Part shown: piece by piece, positions 35,988-44,775 of the stretch
How positions within the stretch are numbered: position 1 is the stretch's first letter
Layout of the letters: every line of letters starts with the position of its first letter
NCBI GenBank assembly: GCA_020845495.1
Contig: JADLFM010000037.1
Span: 39,585-103,584, forward strand
Source: Chloroflexota bacterium
GTDB lineage: Bacteria > Chloroflexota > UBA6077 > JACCZL01
DNA: 64,000 nucleotides
Reading direction: 5' to 3'
Translations under genes and position numbers: made by a program
Notes under the pieces: model-generated
Told to the model about the DNA's origin: nothing
The model's database searches: none
Seen by the model: the letters and a program-made list of their open reading frames with translations, nothing else

Positions 35988-36292
35988 CAGTCTGACCTCC
36001 GTAGCCTGGCCACGCGTGGGCCAGTCGTGCCGATCCGCTCGTTGCTGGCGGCGCGCCTTCAGGGTAGCAGACGGCTGCACCGCGATCTGGCGGCGCGGCG
36101 AGGGCCGGCAACCCTCGTCCTCCCGTGTAGCGCGCCTGCTGCTCCTCCGTTGATGGGGTGATCTTTCGATATGGGCCGGGCGAGAGCGGGGCCGGCCCGA
36201 AGCACACGTGGCTATCGCTGCCGTACAATCCGCCCCTCGCTCACCCGATCTCGAGCCGCGCCCGGATCAGTCGGGCCGGCCAGGTGCACAGC

Positions 36293-37114
36293 GTGGATAT
36301 CTCCCTCTTCGAAGCCTTCGTGCTGGGCGTGGTCCAGGCGCTGGCCGAGTTCCTTCCCATCTCGAGCTCCGGCCACCTGATTCTGGTGCCCTGGCTGCTG
36401 GGCTGGCCGGAGCACGGCCTGACCTTCGATCTGGCGCTCCACCTCGGAACCTCAGCGGCGCTCCTCGGCTACTTCTGGCGCGAGTGGGTGGCGCTCGTAG
36501 GTACGGTGCTGGCGGGGCTGACCAGCGTGAAAGCCCGTCAGACCCAGGAGTGGCGACTCGCCTGGTATATCGTCATCGGCTGCATTCCGGCCGGCATCAT
36601 CGGCGTACTGTTCGAGGACGTGGTGGAGGCGATGTTCCGGCAGGCGTGGCTCATCGCCGTGTTCCTGATCCTCTTCGGACTGCTGCTCTTCATCGCCGAT
36701 CGCCTGGGGCGGCGCGAGCGGATGATGGGCTCGCTCACTCTCACTGACGCCATCGTCATCGGCGTCGCTCAGGCGCTGGCCTTGATGCCGGGCGTCTCTC
36801 GCTCCGGCATCACCCTCACTGCGGGGCTGTTCCGAGGCCTCGACCGGGAGGCAGCGGCCCGCTTCTCATTCCTGCTATCGGCGCCGATCACGATTGCGGC
36901 GGCGCTGTTCAAGCTCGGTGGGCTCCTGACTACGCCGCCCACCGGCTCGGAGATTCTGCTGTTCGTCGTCGGGGGCGTGACGGCCGCAGTTGTGGGCGCG
37001 CTCGCGATCAGCTTCCTGCTGCGGTACCTTCAGTACCGCTCGGTGACGGTGTTCGTGGTGTACCGGGTCGTCGTCGGCACGCTCGTCCTCGGCTTCGCAC
37101 TCGCCGGCCGCTAA
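36293..37114 (+). CDS. uppP: Undecaprenyl-diphosphatase UppP
   Basis: The 273-residue integral membrane protein recycles the undecaprenyl-PP lipid carrier of cell-wall synthesis to its monophosphate. It has the BacA/UppP signatures: ALAEFLPISSSGHLILVPWL near the N-terminus and ALALMPGVSRSGITLTAGLF in the second half, with 7-8 hydrophobic segments. The GTG at 36293 is preferred because AGGTG lies about 6 nt upstream and the family starts with DISLFEA. It is divergent from the class III aminotransferase; the gap of 305 bp contains no other gene. It supplies the same pathway as mraY and the mur genes at 51-57 kb. Confidence 0.95.
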   Translation: MDISLFEAFVLGVVQALAEFLPISSSGHLILVPWLLGWPEHGLTFDLALHLGTSAALLGYFWREWVALVGTVLAGLTSVKARQTQEWRLAWYIVIGCIPAGIIGVLFEDVVEAMFRQAWLIAVFLILFGLLLFIADRLGRRERMMGSLTLTDAIVIGVAQALALMPGVSRSGITLTAGLFRGLDREAAARFSFLLSAPITIAAALFKLGGLLTTPPTGSEILLFVVGGVTAAVVGALAISFLLRYLQYRSVTVFVVYRVVVGTLVLGFALAGR

Positions 37115-37163
37115 TCACCCGGCGATCGCTTCCAGCGACTGCTTCGCCCCTGGCATTCCCGCA

Positions 37164-38279
37164 TCACGACCGCCTGGATCGTCGCTGGCGCCCCTTGCCC
37201 GGCGCGGGCGGCGACCCCGCGTATGCGACGCGGTTCTGTTCTGGCGTGCCGGCCTGCGACATCACGACCGGTCGGAGGGCGTTGAAGCCTGTCCTGGGTA
37301 GCAAGAAGAGCCAGGTCGCCAGAACGAAGGGCGCGGTCAGGGCCGGCATCCCGTACGGCGACAGGACTACCGTCAAGAACGCCGTTACCACCGCGGTGAC
37401 GACGGCGCCAAACAGCGCGTAGAGCGCTGACTTCCAGGTGATCACGAGGAACACGCCACCCAGTGCGATTGCCGTCAGGACGGAGTTGTAGCCATAGAGT
37501 CCGTGATAGGCCGCGAAGCCGTCCGCACCGAACGCAAGCGCGGTAAGTAGCCCGAGCGCCGATCCAAGCGCGGCGAACAGCGCGCCGATGCGCGAGTTGA
37601 CCAGAATCGCCACCAGGAAGATCACCCCTGTGATGGCGTTGTCCTGGAACATGACCTGACCCGGCCCACGGAAGACGGCCTGCGCGACGTTCGGCAGTGT
37701 CAGGCCAGCGGCGCCGTCAAGCACCTGCTGTACGCGGAGTTGGGACTGAATCGTCACTGCCCGATCCGGCAATGTAGGATCGATCAGGTCGCCGAGCCGC
37801 ACCGAACCGAGTCCGTAGCCGGCGAACAGCAAGATCCAGGTCGTCAGGACGAAGGGCGCGGTGAGGGGCGAAACGTCCCATGCGGCGCCAAAAGAGGCCA
37901 ACGCCATCATCACGACCGTAGAGGTAGCGGCCCCGATGATGATGTAGGCCACGAGCGCCGGGTCGAATTGCAGGAAGGCCGCCAGCCCGATGCCCGTCAA
38001 GACGCCGTTGAAACCGAACAGTCCGTTGCGGATCAGATCACGGTGCGCGCCGAGCAGCCGCGCCGCGGCGGTGCTGCTCACCAGGCCCAGCAGGCCGGCG
38101 GCGCCCAGTGGCGCCGAGTTGTAGAAGATCCCGACCAGGAAGAGCAGCCCGGTGAGCGGGTTGTTCTGGAACATCACCTGGCCGGTGCCACGCAGGAGCG
38201 CATCGACGAAGCTCGCCCCCGGATTGGAGGCAGCGAGCGCGCTCCAAATGTGTCCCCCACGAGCCAGTGTCTCGTTCAC
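37164..38279 (-). CDS. Urea transporter (SLC14-like)
   Basis: The 371-residue integral membrane protein has two homologous halves. The first has RGTGQVMFQNNPLTGLLFL, GFNGVLTGIGLAAF and SPLTAPFVLTTWI; the second has RGPGQVMFQDNAITGVIFL, GYNSVLTAIALGGVF and PALTAPFVLATWL. This inverted-repeat pattern is that of urea channels, each half carrying the phenylalanine- and threonine-lined selectivity filter. Urea would pass down its gradient. No urease genes are in the window. The start is GTG at 38279, without a strong ribosome-binding site. It is divergent from the secreted glycosidase gene at 38541. Confidence 0.92.
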   Translation of the reverse strand: MNETLARGGHIWSALAASNPGASFVDALLRGTGQVMFQNNPLTGLLFLVGIFYNSAPLGAAGLLGLVSSTAAARLLGAHRDLIRNGLFGFNGVLTGIGLAAFLQFDPALVAYIIIGAATSTVVMMALASFGAAWDVSPLTAPFVLTTWILLFAGYGLGSVRLGDLIDPTLPDRAVTIQSQLRVQQVLDGAAGLTLPNVAQAVFRGPGQVMFQDNAITGVIFLVAILVNSRIGALFAALGSALGLLTALAFGADGFAAYHGLYGYNSVLTAIALGGVFLVITWKSALYALFGAVVTAVVTAFLTVVLSPYGMPALTAPFVLATWLFLLPRTGFNALRPVVMSQAGTPEQNRVAYAGSPPAPGKGRQRRSRRS

Positions 38280-38540
38280 CGCCGCAGCTTACCTGACTTT
38301 GGGCTGATCTGGGGCCTGTCCGAGTCCCCTGCCTGACCAGGGAGAGACCGCATGCCAATCTGCCACGGCACATGAGATGATTCTTTCGGCAGGACGATGT
38401 GGGAGTTGGACACACTCGAGCAACGACGCGGTCGGAGCACGGCTGATGAGCGTCGCGGTGGTCGACGAAATGGAACCGGCCGGCAGCCACTCCGTTTTAG
38501 CTATGTGACCCGAACTTCACGATCTGGGGGACCGCTTCTG

Positions 38541-39728
38541 GTGCATAGATTGGCAAAGCTCTTCAGCGTGTTCGCGTGTGCCGTCCTGTTGACCGGTCTG
38601 GCGTCGACTCCGTCCGCGGCGCAGGTGGCGTCGAGTCCGGAGGAGGCCGCGGAACCGGCCGGCGTCGGTGTGGCGACTGTCGCCGCGGCACAGGCGGCGG
38701 CGAGTCCTGACTACGGCGCGAGCGTCTTCCTGCTCGGCCACCCGGAGACCACCGAGCGCGACCTACAACTGCTGAAGGCCGCTGGCATGAACTGGGCAAA
38801 GCTCACTGTGCCGTGGCGCAGCATCGAGGCGAGCTGCAAGAACTGCATCGACTGGTCCGATCTCGACCGGGTGGTCGCAGCCGCGACCACTGCCGGAGTC
38901 AAGTTGCTGGTCCGTGTCGACCACCAGCCTGACTGGTCACGGGCGGTACCGGTCGAGAACGGCCCGCCCGACAGCATGTACGACTATGCCGACTTCGTGT
39001 CGGTGCTGGCGAACCGCTACCGGACCGGGTCTCCGAAGGGTTCGATCAGCGCGATCCAGGTTTGGAACGAGCCGAACCTGTCTCGCGAGTGGGGCGGGGC
39101 CGTCATCAGCCGCGACCAGGCCGCACAGTACATGTACATGCTCAAGGAAACGTACCAGATGGTCAAGGCGGTCGATCCGTCGATGATCGTCGTGAGCGCC
39201 GGCCTCTCGCCGACGGGCACGAACGACGGGACCGCCCAGCCTGACGACGTCTACCTGGGCTGGCTGTACGAGTTCGGACTGGCCGAGTTCTCGGATGCGA
39301 TCGGTATGCACGCGCCGGGCTATGGCAACGCGCCTGAGGTCGAGTTGAACTCCGATCCGCGCTTCCCAGACCCGTCGTTCTACTTCCGCCGCGTCGAGCA
39401 GCTTCGTGACGTGATGGCGCTGAATGGCGACGGTGCGAAGCAGTTCTGGATCCTCGAGTTCGGCTGGACGACCGATCAGGTGAACCCGCAATACTCCTGG
39501 TACGCCGTCACGCCAGAACAACAGGCCGACTACTTCGTGCGGGCCTTCCAATACGCGCAGGCGCATTGGGCGCCGCAGGTTGGCCCGATGTTCGTCTGGA
39601 ACATCGCCGATCCGAACTGGACGCCAGAATTCGAGCAGTACTGGTGGAGCATCACCAACCCGGACGGCACCACCCGCCCGGCCTACGATGCGCTGGCCGC
39701 TGCGCGGACCAACGGCACACTGCCGTAA
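38541..39728 (+). CDS. Secreted clan GH-A glycoside hydrolase-like protein
   Basis: The 395-residue protein begins with a signal peptide (RLAKLFSVFACAVLLTGLAS, cut near SAAQVA), then a TIM-barrel domain. Catalytic candidates are E177 in IQVWNEPNLSREWGG (acid/base) and E306 in FWILEFGWT (nucleophile), the layout of clan GH-A (families such as 5, 39 or 51). It is similar in plan to the lipoprotein glycosidase at 31005-32078, though the two are not close copies. The GTG at 38541 is chosen because the signal peptide starts there. A perfect 16-bp hairpin follows the stop. Confidence 0.85.
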   Translation: MHRLAKLFSVFACAVLLTGLASTPSAAQVASSPEEAAEPAGVGVATVAAAQAAASPDYGASVFLLGHPETTERDLQLLKAAGMNWAKLTVPWRSIEASCKNCIDWSDLDRVVAAATTAGVKLLVRVDHQPDWSRAVPVENGPPDSMYDYADFVSVLANRYRTGSPKGSISAIQVWNEPNLSREWGGAVISRDQAAQYMYMLKETYQMVKAVDPSMIVVSAGLSPTGTNDGTAQPDDVYLGWLYEFGLAEFSDAIGMHAPGYGNAPEVELNSDPRFPDPSFYFRRVEQLRDVMALNGDGAKQFWILEFGWTTDQVNPQYSWYAVTPEQQADYFVRAFQYAQAHWAPQVGPMFVWNIADPNWTPEFEQYWWSITNPDGTTRPAYDALAAARTNGTLP

Positions 39729-39759
39729 TCCTCAACGGCTACCCTGCACAGCCGTGGCT

Positions 39760-39795
39760 GCGAAGGCCCGCATCCTGACGGATGCGGGCCTTCGC
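39760..39795 (+). terminator. Perfect 16-bp hairpin between convergent genes
   Basis: GCGAAGGCCCGCATCC at 39760-39775 pairs exactly with 39780-39795 around a TGAC loop. It begins 31 bp after the glycosidase stop and ends 25 bp before the BMP lipoprotein stop on the other strand, so it may serve both genes. No T-run. Confidence 0.85.
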
Positions 39796-39820
39796 GCTAT
39801 GCGCCCGAGCGGGAGTGCGG

Positions 39821-41047
39821 CTATGGCAGGTGGACGCCCGTCCGGACCGCCCCATTCGCGAGGCCGGCCTCGATCTGTTCGATCCGCTTCGCGGCCTGGT
39901 CCGGCACCCGAAATCCAGCGTCGTGGAACGGCGCCAGCCCGACCTCGCCCTGAACGTTTCCGCCGACGAACGTACCGTCCACGGCACGGCCGATGAGCGC
40001 AAAGACTCCCGGCCCGACCTGCCGGAGTGCGCTCGACACGAGCACTGGGCGCGCATCCGGTACCGTCTCCCATTGGTCCGCATCAGCGCCGATGGCGAGG
40101 ACGTTGGCGTCGAATGCGCCCATCAGCGCCCCGACACCGGTCGTCCCACCGGCTCCAAAGATGACGTCAGCGCCCTGCTGCATCTGCTGGATAGCTGTGG
40201 CTTTGCCCCAGCGTGGATCGACGAAGCCACGAACAAGGCCACCCGGATGGTAGGCGGTGAGGACGCGCGCATCCGGGTTGACGGCTTTCGCGCCGGCCTC
40301 GAACCCCTTACCGAGTTTCACGACGGGCGGGAGGAGATCCGTACTCAGCACCGCGCCGATGACGTTCGTTCGGGTCAGCAAGCCGGCCAGGGCGCCGGCG
40401 AGATAGCCGGCCTTATCGTCCTCGAAGATGAGCCCGGCGAGGTTGTGGGCGATCTTGCCCTGAGGCTGATCGACGCCGATAAAGCGTACCTGCGGATAGC
40501 GGGTTGACGCTTCGCGGGTGGCCTCACCGAGTGCGAAGCCGACCGTCACGACGACGCTGGAGCCGCCTCGCACCAGTTGGTCGATGTGCCTGGCGTAGTC
40601 CTTGGGGTCGGTCGTCTCGATAGCCGTCACCTGCGCTCCCAGTTGCCGCTGAGCGCGCAAGACGCCTTCCCACGCGGACTGATGGAAGCCGTTGTCGTCG
40701 ACGGAGCCGACGTCGGTGACGAGCCCGATGCGCAGCGCCGACGGGCTGCCGTTGGTGCGCTCGGGGGCCGGGCTGGCGCCGGCGCGCGGAGTCTCCGGGC
40801 CGGCGGCTGCCTCCGGCGGCGCGGGCACGCCCGCTTCACGCGCACCGCCATTCGTATCAGCCGGAGCGGGCGTGCCCGCCACGGGGGGCGGTGCGTTCGC
40901 CGGCTCGGAGCCAGCGGCTGCCCGGCTGACCGAGCCGCGCTCGGCTACTCCTGCCGCTCCGCCCGGGCGTACGCTCGGCGTCGACGCGCACGCCACGCAC
41001 AGGACGACGAGCAGGGTGAGCGCTGCGCTGAGCAGACGTCGGGGCAT
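39821..41047 (-). CDS. BMP-family (PnrA-like) substrate-binding lipoprotein
   Basis: The 408-residue protein has a lipoprotein signal peptide with lipobox (VLCVACAS). A low-complexity Pro/Ala/Thr/Gly-rich linker runs to about residue 100. The periplasmic-binding-protein domain of the BMP family follows: LRIGLVTDVGSVDDNGFHQS, VVVTVGFALGEATREAS, DVIFGAGGTTGVGALMGAF. Members bind purine nucleosides or related ligands for ABC importers. No permease or ATPase gene is adjacent, so the transporter is elsewhere or the protein is a stand-alone sensor. ATG at 41047. Confidence 0.9.
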   Translation of the reverse strand: MPRRLLSAALTLLVVLCVACASTPSVRPGGAAGVAERGSVSRAAAGSEPANAPPPVAGTPAPADTNGGAREAGVPAPPEAAAGPETPRAGASPAPERTNGSPSALRIGLVTDVGSVDDNGFHQSAWEGVLRAQRQLGAQVTAIETTDPKDYARHIDQLVRGGSSVVVTVGFALGEATREASTRYPQVRFIGVDQPQGKIAHNLAGLIFEDDKAGYLAGALAGLLTRTNVIGAVLSTDLLPPVVKLGKGFEAGAKAVNPDARVLTAYHPGGLVRGFVDPRWGKATAIQQMQQGADVIFGAGGTTGVGALMGAFDANVLAIGADADQWETVPDARPVLVSSALRQVGPGVFALIGRAVDGTFVGGNVQGEVGLAPFHDAGFRVPDQAAKRIEQIEAGLANGAVRTGVHLP

Positions 41048-41367
41048 GTGTGGACCGGCAGATCTGGAACGGACGGTGCAACTCGGCGATATGCCTGCGG
41101 CAGGATAGCATGAGAAGCGATGGACATCCGCAGACGTGACGCCAGGACGTCAGGTGTGCTCTCTACCGCCGAGGACGTCACACCTGGGCGTCGCCCAGTT
41201 CACGCCATCAGGCCACGAATCCACCACCGCGTCCATCCCTGAGGGAGAGGGCGTGGCGGGAGGCACCGGGGCCGGCCAATCCAGGCATCCGAGCGGGACC
41301 TCGACGAGCTAGCGGCCCGACGCCTACCAGCAGAGTCTGGTCTCGATCATTGCGCGACGGAGGATTC
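41048..41367. other. Divergent intergenic region upstream of the GH15 gene
   Basis: This 320-bp gap holds promoters for the BMP lipoprotein and the GH15 enzyme. It contains an inverted repeat, CAGGTGTG (41151-41158) and CACACCTG (41179-41186), and two direct copies of AGGACGTCA at about 41144 and 41172. No gene was recognised in it. Confidence 0.5.
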
Positions 41368-43230
41368 ATGTCGTATCTGCCGATCGAAGACTACGGGGTC
41401 ATCGGCGACCTTCACACCGCGGCGCTCGTCGGTCGAAACGGCTCGATCGACTGGCTCTGCCTGCCACGCTTCGATGCGCCTTCGATCTTCGCGGCGATCC
41501 TCGACGATGCACGCGGCGGGCGCTTCAAGATCTGCGTCCCGACCGCGACGCGCACGCGGCAGTTGTACGTCCCCGGCACCAACGTCCTGATCACGCGCTT
41601 TCTCAGTGCCGACGGGGTCGGCGAGGTGTACGACTGCATGCCCATCGAGGCTGACGAAGCCGGACAGGTCGCCGCCGTCCACGACCTGATTCGGACGGTC
41701 CACGCCGTCCGGGGCACCGTCGAGTTCGAGATGACCTGTCAACCGGCCTTCGACTACGCGCGGGCTGAGCACCAGGTGACGGCGGTCGAAGATGGTTGCA
41801 TCTTTACGTCGACTGGCGGAGACGCAACTCGCATCAGTCTGCTCGGCACGCGCCCCATTGAGCTTCACGATGGCGCCGCCCACGCCCGCTTTACGCTCGG
41901 CGAGAACGAGTGGGCCGCCTTCGTCCTCGAGTACATGACGGACGACCGGCCGCGCACCCAGCTTGCCCCGCTCCCGCAGATCCGGGCCACCGTCCAGCGG
42001 ACCGTCGACTACTGGCAGCGCTGGCTGAATGGCTGCACCTACCGAGGCCGCTGGCGTGAAGTGGTCCATCGGTCGGCGCTGACACTCAAGCTCCTGACCT
42101 ACTCTCCGACCGGCGCAATCGTGGCCGCACCGACGACGAGCCTGCCCGAAGTACTCGGCGGCGAGCGCAACTGGGACTACCGGTATGTCTGGATTCGTGA
42201 CGCGAGCTTCATCGTCTACGCTCTGATGCGGGTCGGGTTCGTCGAGGAGACGGCGCGGTTCATCGACTTCTTGACCACCTACTGCCTGGACGTGACGGGC
42301 GAAAAGTCGCTTCAGGTGATCTATCGTATCGATGGCGGCACCGACCTGACTGAGTCGGTCCTCACGAACCTGGAAGGCTATCGTGGATCGGGGCCGGTGC
42401 GGCTTGGCAATGCAGCCGCCAGCCAGCTTCAACTCGACATCTTCGGCGAATTGATGGACTCGATCTATCTCTACGACAAGTACGGGCAGCCCATCTCCTA
42501 CGACCTCTGGCGGCACCTGGTCTACCTGCTCGACTGGCTCGCGCACAACTGGCAGCAGCCGGATGACGGCATCTGGGAGGTTCGGGCTGGCCCACAGCGG
42601 TTCGTCTTCTCGCGGGTGATGTGCTGGGTCGCCTTCGACCGAGCGCTACGGATGGCCAACAAGCGCGGCCTTCCGGCCCCCCGGCCGCTCTGGGAAGACA
42701 CCCGGACTCGCATCTACGAGGACGTCATGCGGCGCGGCTGGAATTCCCGCCTGAACAGCTTCGTCCAGTATTACGGCTCTGAGTACACCGACGCCGCCAA
42801 CCTGGTCCTGCCGCTCGTCAGATTCGTCGGCCCGACCGACCCTCGCATGCTCAGTACGATCGATCTGACCCGAAAGACGCTGGTCTGCGACAGCCTGGTC
42901 TACCGGTACCTGCCGGGCGCGTCAGCCTGGGACGGCCTGCGTGGCTCCGAGGGCGCGTTCTCGACCTGTAGCTTCTGGTGGGTCGAGGCGCTGACCCGAG
43001 CCGGCTTCGTGCGCGAGGCTAGGTTGACGTTCGACAAGATGCTCACCTTCGCCAACCACCTCGGGCTGTACGCCGAAGAGATCGGGGTGTCGACGGAGGC
43101 GCTCGGTAACTTTCCACAGGGGCTCACGCACCTCTCGCTCATCAGTGCTGCCTTCAACCTCGACCGCGCGCTCGACGATCCGCGGCTCGCGAGCACCGAC
43201 ATGGCATCACCACTGCTCGGACCGGAGTGA
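41368..43230 (+). CDS. Glycoside hydrolase family 15 protein (glucoamylase/trehalase-like)
   Basis: The 620-residue cytoplasmic protein has the GH15 layout. Residues 1-20 give the family start YLPIEDYGVIGDLHTAALVG, followed by GSIDWLCLPRFDAPS. A beta-sandwich N-terminal domain is followed by an (alpha/alpha)6 barrel with the family signature ERNWDYRYVWIRDASF. Members act on alpha-glucans, and many bacterial ones of this length are trehalases or glucoamylases; the substrate cannot be settled here. The ATG at 41368 is chosen because GGAGG lies about 6 nt before it; an upstream start at 41350 adds six residues. It is alone on its strand locally. Confidence 0.93.
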   Translation: MSYLPIEDYGVIGDLHTAALVGRNGSIDWLCLPRFDAPSIFAAILDDARGGRFKICVPTATRTRQLYVPGTNVLITRFLSADGVGEVYDCMPIEADEAGQVAAVHDLIRTVHAVRGTVEFEMTCQPAFDYARAEHQVTAVEDGCIFTSTGGDATRISLLGTRPIELHDGAAHARFTLGENEWAAFVLEYMTDDRPRTQLAPLPQIRATVQRTVDYWQRWLNGCTYRGRWREVVHRSALTLKLLTYSPTGAIVAAPTTSLPEVLGGERNWDYRYVWIRDASFIVYALMRVGFVEETARFIDFLTTYCLDVTGEKSLQVIYRIDGGTDLTESVLTNLEGYRGSGPVRLGNAAASQLQLDIFGELMDSIYLYDKYGQPISYDLWRHLVYLLDWLAHNWQQPDDGIWEVRAGPQRFVFSRVMCWVAFDRALRMANKRGLPAPRPLWEDTRTRIYEDVMRRGWNSRLNSFVQYYGSEYTDAANLVLPLVRFVGPTDPRMLSTIDLTRKTLVCDSLVYRYLPGASAWDGLRGSEGAFSTCSFWWVEALTRAGFVREARLTFDKMLTFANHLGLYAEEIGVSTEALGNFPQGLTHLSLISAAFNLDRALDDPRLASTDMASPLLGPE

Positions 43231-43372
43231 GCGAAGGGCGCGTGGCGGGGCGTGGGTGATAAAGGGGGTGGTGGGTAGCGGGTGATGGGTGCGGGTGATG
43301 GGCGGCGCGTGGTGCACGGCCCGGCCCGTCACCTCGGGCCTGCCGCCGGCGTTCTGCGGTAGGGGAGCGCCC

Positions 43373-44587
43373 GTGTTCAGTCGACGGATCTCACCGCCTC
43401 AGATCGCTTTGAGCCTCGCCTTGCTTGCGCTCACCGCCTGCACACCGGCGCGCAGCGGCGTGAGCGCGGTCAGCGAGACGGGGCGGCCGGCCGCCAACAC
43501 CCCCAGAGTCGTGGCCAGCACGCCTAGGCCAGCCACATCCCCCATCGTAGTATCGGGTTCAAGCCCCGCCTCGATCGAGAAGCGCGCCGGCACCACGGTG
43601 GGTTTGACGACTGAGCACGCGATCGGTGCACCGGGCGCCGGGCAAGCGGCTGCCCTTCAGACACCTCCCGATCACCTCGAGATCGTCACCGTGCACGATA
43701 CCAACGGCTACGGCGTCTGGATGCGCACCGAGCCGGCGGGCGCGTCGGTCAAAGTCTGGCCAGAAGGCGCACCGATGCTCGTGACCGGCCCGGACCGTAC
43801 AGTCAATGGTCGAATCTGGCGCAACGTTCGGTCAGTCGACGGCGAACGCGGCTGGGTCGCGGCCGACTACCTGTTGCCGGCCGACGTTCAGACGTACGTC
43901 CAGGCGGCCTCGCTGCTGCTGGACGCGTCAACTCACCCACTCCCACCGAGCGCATCGCCGGCCCCGGCGGCATCGGCACGGGGCGTAGCGTCGCCGACCC
44001 CACGGACGGCGGCGCGGCGGAGTGGCTCGCCGCCCGGCAGAGCACCAGCGCCGAGCCCAGCCGACGCTCACCTGCCCGCGTCGGCCGCCGTCAGTGCGAC
44101 ACCCACGTCACCCGGCGCGAGCGCGGCCGTTGCCAGCACTGCGGGCAACGCGGCGTCGGCATCGGCCTCAGCCCCAGCCGGCCCGGCACCGAAGCCCTCG
44201 GCGACGCCGATCAAAGGCCCACCAGGCTCACGCTCGATAGGAGTAGGAGACCTCCGGTTGACGGCAGGCATCAGCGAGACACTTCCAGACCTTCAGATCG
44301 GCAACCGTCCTCGGCCCGGTATGAAACTGCTGGCGATGGAGGTGACGCTGGAGAACATCGGGGCCGAACCGACGCCGGTCTACCGTGGAGGCTTCCGGCT
44401 GGCCCTCGGCGACGGCACACGTCTCGAGCCGCTCGCCGGCCGCGAGCCGTCAGTCCCGTACTCGGCGGCACTCGCGCCGGGCGACACCTTGCATGGCTGG
44501 TTGACGTTCGAGGCGCCAGCCGACGCCCGTCCGACCTCGGTGCTGTGGTCGCCGGAGCGTGAGTCCACGTTCGCCATCGACCTCTAG
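43373..44587 (+). CDS. Lipoprotein with SH3-like domain, Pro/Ala/Ser-rich linker and C-terminal beta domain
   Basis: The 404-residue product starts with a lipoprotein signal peptide (lipobox ALTAC, near residue 24). Residues about 100-170 form a bacterial SH3-like domain (YGVWMRTEPAGASVKVWPEG, then RSVDGERGWVAADYL). About 100 residues of Pro/Ala/Ser-rich linker follow. The C-terminal 100 residues (MKLLAMEVTLENIGAEPTPV, ALAPGDTLHGWLTFEAP) look like a DUF4352-type immunoglobulin fold. SH3 domains of this kind often bind cell-wall peptides. The GTG at 43373 has GGGGAG about 6-7 nt upstream. No operon partner is evident. Confidence 0.78.
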   Translation: MFSRRISPPQIALSLALLALTACTPARSGVSAVSETGRPAANTPRVVASTPRPATSPIVVSGSSPASIEKRAGTTVGLTTEHAIGAPGAGQAAALQTPPDHLEIVTVHDTNGYGVWMRTEPAGASVKVWPEGAPMLVTGPDRTVNGRIWRNVRSVDGERGWVAADYLLPADVQTYVQAASLLLDASTHPLPPSASPAPAASARGVASPTPRTAARRSGSPPGRAPAPSPADAHLPASAAVSATPTSPGASAAVASTAGNAASASASAPAGPAPKPSATPIKGPPGSRSIGVGDLRLTAGISETLPDLQIGNRPRPGMKLLAMEVTLENIGAEPTPVYRGGFRLALGDGTRLEPLAGREPSVPYSAALAPGDTLHGWLTFEAPADARPTSVLWSPERESTFAIDL

Positions 44588-44631
44588 GCACCGCCTGCAT
44601 CGGCCGATCTCGGGTGAGAGCGGTCGGCAAA

Positions 44632-44660
44632 TTGCTCGGTCCAGAACGCGATGGTAGTAT
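44632..44660 (+). promoter_or_regulatory. Candidate promoter TTGCTC-N17-TAGTAT for the glycosyltransferase
   Basis: A -35-like TTGCTC (44632-44637) and -10-like TAGTAT (44655-44660) are 17 bp apart, upstream of the gene starting at 44776. A palindrome CGTCCC-N6-GGGACG lies at 44671-44688 near the expected start of transcription. Match quality is moderate. Confidence 0.35.
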
Positions 44661-44775
44661 TCCAGGGGCGCGTCCCGAATCTGGGACGACCGTGCCTGCC
44701 CTGAGCGCGGAACCAGCCGCCTGTCATCAGTGCAAGGGCAGGTAGACACGGAGCTATGAGCTTCGGGGAGTTGGG

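Noticed and set aside
33089..36161. Long plus-strand frames opposite the sulfatase and class III aminotransferase
   Set aside because: Shadows of two well-identified minus-strand genes, without family-like sequence.
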